Shown here piece after piece: positions 1 through 5,381 of a DNA stretch of 5,381 nt. The stretch covers positions 1-5,381 of the forward strand of contig JAGQKQ010000132.1 in the NCBI GenBank assembly GCA_020430005.1, read 5' to 3'. This stretch comes from Candidatus Omnitrophota bacterium (GTDB lineage: Bacteria; Omnitrophota; Gorgyraeia; Zapsychrales; Zapsychraceae). Under the pieces are notes generated by a model. It was not told the DNA's origin, did no database searches, and saw only the letters and a program-made list of their open reading frames with translations. Each line of letters starts with the position of its first letter. The stretch's first letter is position 1. The position numbers were made by a program, and so were the translations under genes.

Positions 1-314
1 AAATACAAGGGCCGTTTTTCTTTGGTGTTGTCTCTACCTTTCTGGAAACAATGAACAATATTGAAGAACGGCCGAAAGTGCGGATATTAAGAATGCGACA
101 TGTTACCAGTATTGATGCCACAGCTTTAAACGCTCTACGTCAGGTTATTCTAAAATCAAAAAAGATTGGAATACGGCTGATCCTTTCCGGGGTTGATCAA
201 GAAATTCTAAATACTCTAAAAACTTCCGGGATTAATGATATAATTGGAAACGAAAATATTGTGCCGCATATTGACGCTGCGCTTAATTACGCGCGAGAAT
301 TATTAAAGCAATAG
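1..314 (+). CDS. SulP-family anion permease, C-terminal STAS domain (5' truncated by window edge)
   Basis: This is the 3' end of a larger gene; the frame is open to the left edge and gives 103 residues ending in TAG at 312-314. The piece is a STAS domain, the cytoplasmic regulatory tail of SulP (SLC26-like) sulfate/bicarbonate/anion transporters. Visible marks, numbered from the first full codon at base 3: GPFFFG at residues 3-8, the usual first beta strand of SulP STAS domains, then RILRMRHV at 28-34 with SIDATAL at 36-42, the conserved strand-loop-helix where SpoIIAA-like domains carry the regulatory Ser/Thr. The domain ends normally, so the C-terminus is intact. The ATG at 51 is internal: starting there would cut off the first STAS strand, and no good ribosome site precedes it. 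The membrane part and the substrate cannot be judged here. It converges with the PqiA-like gene, leaving 26 bases between stop codons. Confidence 0.9.
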   Translation, partial: IQGPFFFGVVSTFLETMNNIEERPKVRILRMRHVTSIDATALNALRQVILKSKKIGIRLILSGVDQEILNTLKTSGINDIIGNENIVPHIDAALNYARELLKQ

Positions 315-315
315 A

Positions 316-342
316 GGTTTGGAAGTGGGAAACCGTGTTTTT
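316..342 (+). terminator. Possible weak intrinsic terminator of the SulP gene
   Basis: Two bases after the SulP stop codon, GGTTT (316-320) can pair with AAACC (330-334) around a 9-base loop, followed by GTG and five T (338-342). The stem is only 5 bp, mostly A-T, and the T-tract overlaps the stop codon of the convergent gene. Position and order fit a Rho-independent terminator, but the hairpin is weak. Confidence 0.3.
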
Positions 343-871
343 ATTCCAATGATGGTTTTTCTTTTTGGCTATTTTGACCTGCAAGCGCAATAAGCTTTCC
401 GATCCGCGAGGTTGTAATCATGGTCAGAATAATGGAGGCGCCGAAGAAATAAATGCCGATCCGAGGCTCGGCTTTGGCCAGATGAGAAATTTGTGTAATC
501 ACCACCGTTACCGCCACGCAGAAAACATCCAGCATCGACCACTTTCCCAATATTTCAAGCCATTTAATGTAAAGGACTTTTTTTGCTACAGGCACATTTT
601 GAAACCAGATTAAAGACAGCGCGACAAGTTTACCGATCGGGAAAATAACGGAAAAGAGCACAATAACAACGCCCAACAAAATATGTCCCTCGTGAAAAAG
701 GTTGATAATGCCTGTGATCACTGAAAATGTGGACTGGAAAACAACCAATTCCCGCAAGTGAATGGCCGGTAAGAAAAGTCCCAGAATTAATAGAATAAGA
801 GAAGCGGCTAAAAGAAAAGCGATATACCCCATCTTCGGGTTTTCTGTGTGGAGTGAAGGAGATTCCTGCAT
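341..871 (-). CDS. Single-domain PqiA-family (paraquat-inducible protein A-like) integral membrane protein
   Basis: An inner-membrane protein of 176 residues from the ATG at 871. Numbered from the TTG at 907, it has about four membrane segments (27-48, 76-101, 124-142, 151-168), the family motif GKWSMLDVF at 121-129, FPIGKL at 89-94 and IYFFGA before the last helix. These are hallmarks of the PqiA domain. PqiA proteins usually work with MCE-domain proteins (PqiB) in envelope lipid transport; that role is known for the family, not shown here. Classical PqiA has two such domains plus zinc-ribbon cysteines. This one has a single domain and no CxxC, and no pqiB or pqiC is adjacent. Start choice: TTG 907 follows directly after an in-frame TAA and coincides with a candidate -35 box; ATG 871 lies 7 bases after a candidate -10; ATG 832 directly precedes the first helix. 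None has a clear Shine-Dalgarno site, so the start is uncertain. Confidence 0.85.
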   Translation of the reverse strand: MQESPSLHTENPKMGYIAFLLAASLILLILGLFLPAIHLRELVVFQSTFSVITGIINLFHEGHILLGVVIVLFSVIFPIGKLVALSLIWFQNVPVAKKVLYIKWLEILGKWSMLDVFCVAVTVVITQISHLAKAEPRIGIYFFGASIILTMITTSRIGKLIALAGQNSQKEKPSLE

Positions 872-878
872 GGAAATT

Positions 879-907
879 ATTTTGCCAGATAATCCAAATG
901 TTGACAA
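879..907 (-). promoter_or_regulatory. Candidate promoter of the PqiA-like gene
   Basis: On the minus strand, TTGTCA (907-902, 5 of 6 matches to TTGACA) is followed by a 17-base spacer and CAAAAT (884-879, 4 of 6 to TATAAT). Transcription would begin about 7 bases downstream, at or next to the ATG at 871. That would give a leaderless mRNA for this start, or a short leader for the ATG at 832. The -10 match is imperfect, so the call is tentative. Confidence 0.3.
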
Positions 908-949
908 TTAAAATTACAGAAACCCTTTCAGAGGTGTTTATCAAACCGT

Positions 950-998
950 TTTTTTCCTGTGATATTGTTTTTTGGCGGTGGATTTAGTATAATTTCAT
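950..998 (+). repeat. 49-bp promoter-bearing direct repeat, copy 1
   Basis: This stretch matches 3140-3188 in the same orientation without gaps at 43 of 49 positions. The differences are at 958, 961, 976, 977, 979 and 981; four of the six fall within the promoter spacer. Conserved blocks are a T-run followed by CC, ATATTGTTTTTTGG and ATTTAGTATAATTTCAT. Identity ends abruptly on the downstream side and fades upstream. It lies in the divergent region between the PqiA-like gene and the 678-residue exported protein. Confidence 0.85.
965..993 (+). promoter_or_regulatory. Sigma70-like promoter of the 678-residue exported protein gene
   Basis: A -35 TTGTTT (965-970, 3 of 6 to consensus) is followed by a 17-base spacer and a perfect -10 TATAAT (988-993). 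Transcription would start near base 1000, leaving a leader of about 54 bases before the ATG at 1054. The in-frame ATG at 997 lies only 4 bases past the -10 and would fall at or before the mRNA start, which argues against it as the start codon. An almost identical promoter precedes the TPR gene. Confidence 0.7.
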
Positions 999-1053
999 GC
1001 TCGAGGGCATTAATTTTACAGAGTCCGAAAAACAGTTAATAAAAAGGACAATC

Positions 1054-3090
1054 ATGAAAAATATAAAATTTATAACAATCAGCATAGTGCTGTTTTTAAG
1101 TGTTTTTGTCATGTTACCGGCCAAGGCCGCTGCGAAAAAAATCTGGAATATGGAAACGGAAGTTATTAAGAATTATGGCGATTTGCAATTGCGATTGCAA
1201 AGCGCTTTTGATCGTAGAGAGCCAACCAAATTCATAGCAGCGGTCAGTAGTTTTTCCAAACGCGGGTTTCAGGCTGTTTTTAGTGATTCATGTTCCGAAT
1301 ATATTCAGGTAAAAATTCAGGCCGGTGATGTGCGGGTATTAAATTTAGAGCGGTTTGAAAAAAGCCGTAGCGGGAAAGATCTGCCGATTAAAGAGATGTT
1401 AGAGATTATACAAAAGAGCGTATCAGAACAATGTGACGGTCAGCCGGAAGTCATCCGTGTGGAGTTCAGTTCTATTTATGATCGGGAACAAAAATATTTT
1501 TATGAAGGAACAATGCAAAAATCCAAAGGCTGGAAGTTAGAAGATGGTATTGTTAAAACCAAGTTTGATGACAAATTTGTTTTTGATTTAACTTCGCGCG
1601 ATTTATTCAGCACGCTGGGTGTTCAATATAAAGGAGGTTGTCAGGATGAACCGGTTCTTCCGTTAGCGCCTATGTATGGAAACAGGCAGGAAGCCGCTTT
1701 TGCCAAGCCGCCGACTATGGCTGATTATATGATTTTTGCGAAAGGTGTAGCGAAAGGCTATTTGAAGCATTGTCCTAATACGGAACTTATCAATTTTTCT
1801 CTCGCCCCGATACCGGCAGAATTTGAATGTTTGGCGGAAGAAGGTTGTTTTGTTACGGCCTCCCGGGAAAATGACTGGGAGCCGGAACGTTCTCAGTTCG
1901 CGATTAAGGCGGAGGAAGAAGATCCTGTTCCGGATTTGGCCGCCATGGCGGATCGTTTGGCGAATAAAGATTATGAAATTTTGCATGATTATCAGAATTT
2001 TTTCGCCTTTTTCTACGAAAGTTTTATTCTGATTTATTCCGATCATTGCCGAAGCCATATTAAAAACCCGAAAGGGCGGAGAATTTTTACTATTGAACAG
2101 CAAGTGGACGGGATGGGTTTTAGATCAAACGCGAAACTTGTTGGAGAACCGCATGATGTTTATATTGAGAGCGCCTATGAAGACGCCTTCGACCGTTATT
2201 ATGGATCGTGGAAGGTGTGGGGTTTGAATCGTTACATGTCGACGGTTTTAAAATATCAACAGCAGGGGCGTAGTCCTACTTTTGCGGTGGGTATGGCGAT
2301 GGGATTCTTTACACGTAATTATAATCAACTGCAAGATTATGTCCGGGGAAATTGTATGGATACTAATGTTCAAGCCGCTTATCATAACATGCTTGAGTAT
2401 GCGTATATGAATAAACCCATGAAGCCGGAACAAAAGAAAATGCTGGAGGATTTTAAGGCCGTTACCGATTGGCTGGAAGAAGGTCTGGGCATAAAATCTG
2501 AAGGATCTTCCAGACCGCAGGCGCAAAACGCCGCGCCGCAGAAATCCCAAGTGAAAACCACAGCGCCAAAATCGGCGCAAGTCGATGCCACCGTACAAAA
2601 CAGCGTTCTATCCGGTTTAACGACAGGCTGGAAAGGAATTATAGACGGAAAAGAGGTCGAGCTTGTGCTATGGCCAAAGCCGAATAAAACGGAGCAGTTA
2701 GATGGATATATGTATGTGGCCGAGCATGACTGTTTAATACAGGCCCAGGTCTTTAAATATGAAGACAAGTACGCGTTTACCTTCGGGAGCAATGGCATAT
2801 ATTTGCGGGAAAATAATTGCACAAAAAATACGTCCAGTGGGAATCCCGCAAGATTCCAGGCGGACGGCTTTATTGATTTAAGTCAATTACCCGACGCGTT
2901 TCAGGCGGATTGGCCGTTTTTGATTTTTCTGGACCGATCCTTAATTTCAGATACAAACAAACCGATTATTACCTTTAACCGTTCAGCCATATCACCGGTG
3001 ATGTTTGACTTTGTTTCTAATTACAAACACAAGTTTATGAAGGGGCCGGAGAAAAGTTTTATTGAGCAATTAAAGGTTGAAGGACAATAA
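1054..3090 (+). CDS. Large exported protein of unknown function (678 aa), cysteine-rich, two regions joined by a low-complexity linker
   Basis: I do not recognise this protein. The ATG at 1054 has AAGGA (1044-1048) 5 bases upstream and begins a clean Sec signal peptide: MKNIK, a hydrophobic core to about residue 21, then PAKAAA with probable cleavage near residue 26-27. The in-frame ATG at 997 would add 19 polar residues ahead of the signal and sits in the promoter. The mature protein has an N-terminal region (about 30-480) with eight cysteines (80, 127, 196, 240, 259, 265, 332, 434), an Ala/Pro/Gln/Lys/Ser linker (about 484-516) and a C-terminal region (521-678) with two cysteines (560, 589). 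That region opens with GWKGIIDGKEVELVLW and looks beta-rich. Ten cysteines in an exported protein suggest disulfide bonds. No lipobox, later membrane helix or catalytic motif was seen. The site is probably periplasm or cell surface. It is read alone from its own promoter; the TPR gene downstream has a matching one. Confidence 0.85.
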   Translation: MKNIKFITISIVLFLSVFVMLPAKAAAKKIWNMETEVIKNYGDLQLRLQSAFDRREPTKFIAAVSSFSKRGFQAVFSDSCSEYIQVKIQAGDVRVLNLERFEKSRSGKDLPIKEMLEIIQKSVSEQCDGQPEVIRVEFSSIYDREQKYFYEGTMQKSKGWKLEDGIVKTKFDDKFVFDLTSRDLFSTLGVQYKGGCQDEPVLPLAPMYGNRQEAAFAKPPTMADYMIFAKGVAKGYLKHCPNTELINFSLAPIPAEFECLAEEGCFVTASRENDWEPERSQFAIKAEEEDPVPDLAAMADRLANKDYEILHDYQNFFAFFYESFILIYSDHCRSHIKNPKGRRIFTIEQQVDGMGFRSNAKLVGEPHDVYIESAYEDAFDRYYGSWKVWGLNRYMSTVLKYQQQGRSPTFAVGMAMGFFTRNYNQLQDYVRGNCMDTNVQAAYHNMLEYAYMNKPMKPEQKKMLEDFKAVTDWLEEGLGIKSEGSSRPQAQNAAPQKSQVKTTAPKSAQVDATVQNSVLSGLTTGWKGIIDGKEVELVLWPKPNKTEQLDGYMYVAEHDCLIQAQVFKYEDKYAFTFGSNGIYLRENNCTKNTSSGNPARFQADGFIDLSQLPDAFQADWPFLIFLDRSLISDTNKPIITFNRSAISPVMFDFVSNYKHKFMKGPEKSFIEQLKVEGQ

Positions 3091-3139
3091 TGATATATTA
3101 AAGGAAGGGTTCTTCTGTTTTGGATGGGCGCCTAAAGGC

Positions 3140-3188
3140 TTTTTTCCGGTAATATTGTTTTTTGGTTGGGCATTTAGTATAATTTCAT
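3140..3188 (+). repeat. 49-bp promoter-bearing direct repeat, copy 2
   Basis: This is the second copy of the element at 950-998, offset by 2190 bases, 43 of 49 identical with no gaps. It lies in the spacer between the 678-residue protein gene and the TPR protein gene. The T-run at its left edge (3140-3145) follows a very short GCC-TAAA-GGC inverted repeat (3130-3139) that copy 1 lacks. Confidence 0.85.
3155..3183 (+). promoter_or_regulatory. Sigma70-like promoter of the TPR protein gene, possibly also the cupin and antiporter
   Basis: A -35 TTGTTT (3155-3160), a 17-base spacer and a perfect -10 TATAAT (3178-3183) repeat the layout seen before the 678-residue protein gene. Transcription would start near 3190 and give a leader of about 70 bases to the ATG at 3260. 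The long open frame that begins at ATG 3077 runs through this promoter and so is not the real N-terminus. No other clear promoter was found before the cupin or antiporter genes, so their transcription may also begin here. Confidence 0.7.
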
Positions 3189-3259
3189 ATCATGACATGG
3201 GGCAAGATAACATATCAGCCGTTAATAATCTTCAAATCTTATTTAAAAAGAGAGTTTGT

Positions 3260-4192
3260 ATGAACAAATGTGTTCGTAATATTCAGTTAATCTTAGCATT
3301 GTTATTTTTATCGACAGCGACTTGCTATGCCGGAATTTTCTCAAAAACTCATACAGCAGCGCTTATGTTGGGAGAGGGCCGGAATGAAGTTTTAAAGCAA
3401 GCCGAACATGTTTTAGGGGAGCCAATAAAAACGGATGTTATGCCTGCTGATGAAGAGAATCAATTCGAGACGAGATATTATGAATTTACTGATGAAGAGT
3501 ATATTGTTTTAATCTTTTATGGAAATAGATTTTTTCAGTTGATCGTTGAAAAAAAAGATCCTGACGACTTGCCATTTCTTACGGATATGTCCTATTATTT
3601 AAAAGGCTTTGTTCTTGCCAAGAAGGGAGAGAAGATTGAGTTGAAAATGTTGGGTTCATCCAATGAGCGGCCAGTTTCTGGAATGATTACGAGAACATCT
3701 CTTGATGTTGCTTGGGCGAAATTAGAAGAAAAGAATAATTCCGATGCAAGGATGATTGCTTTAAATGTCATTAAGCAATACCCTGTAAACGCTCAGGCGT
3801 ATAATCTTCTAGGTAATGTTGACCTTCGTGAAAATCATCTGGAATCCAGTATCAATTATTTTCAAAAGGCTTTGGATATTGTTAATGAAAGGAAAGAACG
3901 GAAGGATTATCTTCTTAATAATTTGGCAATCGCATATCTTAAAGGTAAACAATTCGATAAAGCGCATGATATTTTTGAAGAGTCCATAGAGGATGCGAAT
4001 GATTTAAATTGTGCCGGACGTATAGGAAATTTTCTTTCGCTCATAAGTCTTGAAGAAGAAGAGGCGGCGAAAAGGACAATAGAGCCCTGTGAGGATTTTA
4101 AGCAAGTTAAAGAGACCTTAGAAAATATGTTTGATTATTTTGAAATTGCTAATGCACCTTTAAAAGAAAAGGCTATTAAATTGTTAAAGTGA
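3260..4192 (+). CDS. Exported TPR-repeat protein of unknown function (310 aa)
   Basis: The ATG at 3260 has AAGAGAG (3248-3254) 5 bases upstream and starts a signal peptide: MNKCVRN, a hydrophobic core (about 8-19), then a probable cleavage after CYA at residue 24. Cys22 sits in STATC, a poor lipobox, so a lipoprotein is less likely. An in-frame ATG at 3077 is rejected because it lies upstream of the promoter and overlaps the end of the previous gene. Residues 30-145 are an unrecognised alpha/beta region. Residues about 150-290 are helical TPR units: the clearest are 178-211 (AYNLLGNVDLRENHLESSI) and 216-248 (LLNNLAIAYLKGKQFDKA), with weaker flanking units. TPRs bind proteins, so a periplasmic scaffold or partner-binding role is likely, but the partner is unknown. 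The mature part has two cysteines (251, 277), which could form a disulfide. It shares a promoter type with the 678-residue protein and ends 21 bases before the cupin gene. Confidence 0.85.
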   Translation: MNKCVRNIQLILALLFLSTATCYAGIFSKTHTAALMLGEGRNEVLKQAEHVLGEPIKTDVMPADEENQFETRYYEFTDEEYIVLIFYGNRFFQLIVEKKDPDDLPFLTDMSYYLKGFVLAKKGEKIELKMLGSSNERPVSGMITRTSLDVAWAKLEEKNNSDARMIALNVIKQYPVNAQAYNLLGNVDLRENHLESSINYFQKALDIVNERKERKDYLLNNLAIAYLKGKQFDKAHDIFEESIEDANDLNCAGRIGNFLSLISLEEEEAAKRTIEPCEDFKQVKETLENMFDYFEIANAPLKEKAIKLLK

Positions 4193-4213
4193 TGTTATTC
4201 AAGGGAGGGGTGT

Positions 4214-4732
4214 ATGAACAAACCTGTTATGAATATTGCCGATATCGAATTCAAACCGCGTCCCGAGGCGTTCAGGCCGACGGGTGAGACCGCCGAGAAG
4301 TTTGATGCCAAAATGGGAATGATCGCGCCTGTTATCGGCGCGCAGAAGCTTGGTTACAATATTACCGCCGTTCCACCGGGAAAGCGCGCGTTTCCTTTTC
4401 ACAATCACCGGGTTAATGAAGAAATGTTTTTTATCCTGGAGGGGGCCGGTGAAGTCAGAATTGGGAAAGAAACGTATCCTGTCCGTTCAGGAGATTTCAT
4501 TGCCTGCCCGCCCGGAGGAAAAGACACCGCTCATCAGATTATCAATACCGGAACCCAGGAACTCAAATATCTTGCTGTCAGCACCAAGATGACTCCGGAA
4601 ATTGCCGAATATCCGGATTCGAATAAATTCGGTGTCCTTGCAGAGTATCCACCGGACGCGGAAGGCAAGCCCGACCGTTTTGTCTTTGTCGGACGCGGAG
4701 AGTTGAATGTGAATTACTGGGATGGAGAATAA
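4214..4732 (+). CDS. Single-domain cupin protein, probable metal-binding (COG3837-like)
   Basis: This is a small cytosolic double-stranded beta-helix protein of 172 residues with no signal peptide. Both cupin motifs are present. Motif 1: Gly56, HNH at 63-65, Glu70, then six residues and Gly77, which gives metal ligands His63, His65 and Glu70 (Glu69 is the alternative). Motif 2: Gly93, PPG at 99-101, His107 and Asn111, with His107 as the fourth ligand. The overall pattern, including PPGKRAFPFH and YPDSNKFGV near residue 133, recalls the uncharacterised COG3837 cupins from memory; no reaction or substrate can be assigned. The start is fixed by a strong ribosome site, GGAGGGG at 4204-4210, just before ATG 4214. 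It follows the TPR gene by 21 bases and precedes the antiporter by 21, which suggests one operon. It appears more GC-rich than the TPR gene. Confidence 0.88.
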   Translation: MNKPVMNIADIEFKPRPEAFRPTGETAEKFDAKMGMIAPVIGAQKLGYNITAVPPGKRAFPFHNHRVNEEMFFILEGAGEVRIGKETYPVRSGDFIACPPGGKDTAHQIINTGTQELKYLAVSTKMTPEIAEYPDSNKFGVLAEYPPDAEGKPDRFVFVGRGELNVNYWDGE

Positions 4733-4753
4733 AAGGAAAAGAGGGGTGTAAAC

Positions 4754-5381
4754 ATGCATTTCTTAATGGATCCGTCCTTACCCAAATTATTCGGTATCGC
4801 ACTGGCCATTCTGGTTATTGGTCAGATATTCCTTTATTTTAAACAACCTGTTCTTATCGCGTATCTGTTAACCGGAATCGTGATCGGCCCTCATGGTCTC
4901 CAGTTAGTTGAAGACACGGAATTAATAAACTGGCTGGGCAGTATCGGTGTCATTTTACTGTTGTTTTTTATGGGAATGGAATTTTCGGTCGCCAGTCTGG
5001 TGGCGAATTGGAGAATTTCTATTTTTGGAACATTCCTGCAAATTGTCGGCAGTGTGGCGGCTGTATTTTGTTTGGGATACTGGCTGCATTGGCCGCTGGT
5101 GAGAAGTGTTCTTCTGGGCTTTGTTATCAGTTTAAGCAGTACCAGCATCATTTTACGTCTTATCAAACATCAGAATACAACCCGAACACAAATCGCGCAG
5201 GATGTAATGGGGATAACCTTAACGCAGGATCTGGCGGTTGTTCCTATGCTGATTATTCTCGGTTTCCTCAAAGAGGGGGCTGTGGACCGTATTTTGTTGA
5301 CCAAACAATTGATTGGTACGGTTGTCATCGCTGTACTTATTCTTTACATTTTAAAACGCAAAGAAATCAAACTTCCATTCA
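4754..5381 (+). CDS. CPA2-family cation:proton antiporter (KefB/KefC-like), 3' truncated by window edge
   Basis: The first 209 residues of a polytopic inner-membrane transporter; the frame is still open at the right edge. The start ATG at 4754 has GAGGGGTG (4741-4748) 5 bases upstream; ATG 4766 is a weaker alternative. Family signatures in order: a first helix at about 12-29, QPVLIAYLLTGIVIGPHGL at 31-49, GVILLLFFMGMEFS at 65-78 (usually GLEFS in relatives), SLSSTSIILRLI at 126-137 and TQDLAVVP at 157-164, where Asp159 matches the conserved membrane Asp of the KefC type (QD) rather than the DD of electrogenic exchangers. The family exchanges K+ or Na+ for H+. Kef proteins also carry a C-terminal nucleotide-binding (TrkA-N/RCK) domain, which would lie outside this window, so the ion and gating cannot be decided. 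It is probably co-transcribed with the cupin gene. Confidence 0.9.
   Translation, partial: MHFLMDPSLPKLFGIALAILVIGQIFLYFKQPVLIAYLLTGIVIGPHGLQLVEDTELINWLGSIGVILLLFFMGMEFSVASLVANWRISIFGTFLQIVGSVAAVFCLGYWLHWPLVRSVLLGFVISLSSTSIILRLIKHQNTTRTQIAQDVMGITLTQDLAVVPMLIILGFLKEGAVDRILLTKQLIGTVVIAVLILYILKRKEIKLPF

Noticed and set aside
901..929. A perfect plus-strand TTGACA at 901-906 that could be a -35 box for the 678-residue protein gene.
   Set aside because: No -10-like hexamer lies 16-18 bases downstream; the bases there are C-rich. The promoter at 965-993 is much better.
365..944. Open frames of 82 residues (365-613, +) and 104 residues (630-944, -) overlapping the PqiA-like gene.
   Set aside because: Neither has a ribosome site or family features, and both overlap a gene with clear PqiA motifs.
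1630..1666. A near-perfect Shine-Dalgarno sequence (AAAGGAGGT) followed by an ATG at 1646 inside the 678-residue protein gene.
   Set aside because: The frame read from that ATG stops after six codons, and the bases are explained by the codons for YKGGC in the main gene.
1663..2822. Several antisense frames of 116-146 residues and a 69-residue sense frame within the 678-residue protein gene.
   Set aside because: Their composition (rich in Arg, Phe, Ser) is that of a coding strand read in the wrong frame, and none has a ribosome site.
3103..3146. Two tiny hairpins after the 678-residue protein gene: GAAG-GGTT-CTTC (3104-3115) and GCC-TAAA-GGC with a T-run (3130-3145).
   Set aside because: Stems of only 3-4 bp are too weak to call terminators. 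The T-run also belongs to the conserved promoter repeat, whose other copy lacks the hairpin.
3260..3340. Cys22 of the TPR protein as a lipoprotein modification site.
   Set aside because: The residues before it (STAT) lack the Leu/Val/Ile expected three positions upstream, and CYA just after gives a usable signal peptidase I site.
4199..5166. Antisense frames of 69-91 residues and an 80-residue sense frame over the cupin and antiporter genes.
   Set aside because: They overlap genes with complete cupin motifs and CPA2 signatures and show no features of their own.

Overview
The window looks like a piece of chromosome from a Gram-negative (diderm), moderately AT-rich bacterium. The evidence is a PqiA-type inner-membrane protein, two proteins with Sec signal peptides, Shine-Dalgarno sites of the AGGA/GAGGGG type and sigma70-like promoters with a perfect TATAAT box. 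The phylum cannot be fixed from this much sequence. No mobile element, CRISPR array, tRNA or rRNA was seen, and no gene-free stretch exceeds 300 bases.

Layout from left to right: (1) the 3' end of a SulP-type anion transporter gene, of which only the cytoplasmic STAS domain is present (1-314, +). (2) A convergent single-domain PqiA-family membrane protein (341-871, -). (3) A divergent intergenic region with the promoter of a large unrecognised exported protein of 678 residues (1054-3090, +), which has ten cysteines, a low-complexity linker and a probable beta-rich C-terminal domain. (4) A second exported protein of 310 residues with C-terminal TPR repeats (3260-4192, +). (5) A 172-residue single-domain cupin (4214-4732, +) 21 bases later. 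(6) The first 209 residues of a KefB/KefC-like CPA2 cation:proton antiporter, which runs off the right edge (4754->5381, +).

The most notable signal is a 49-bp sequence that occurs twice, at 950-998 and 3140-3188, with 43 of 49 bases identical and no gaps. Each copy holds a promoter (TTGTTT, 17-base spacer, TATAAT) and lies just upstream of one of the two exported proteins of unknown function. The two genes therefore look co-regulated or linked by a promoter duplication. The copies also show that the longest possible open frames for both proteins start too early: the upstream ATG codons lie at or before the promoter, so the starts at 1054 and 3260 are preferred.

The TPR, cupin and antiporter genes are close together on one strand with no visible terminator between them and may be read from the promoter at 3155-3183. 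The cupin and antiporter share the ten-base leader GAGGGGTGTA at their ribosome binding sites. The left part (SulP, PqiA) is ordinary transport and envelope housekeeping with no visible link to the rest.
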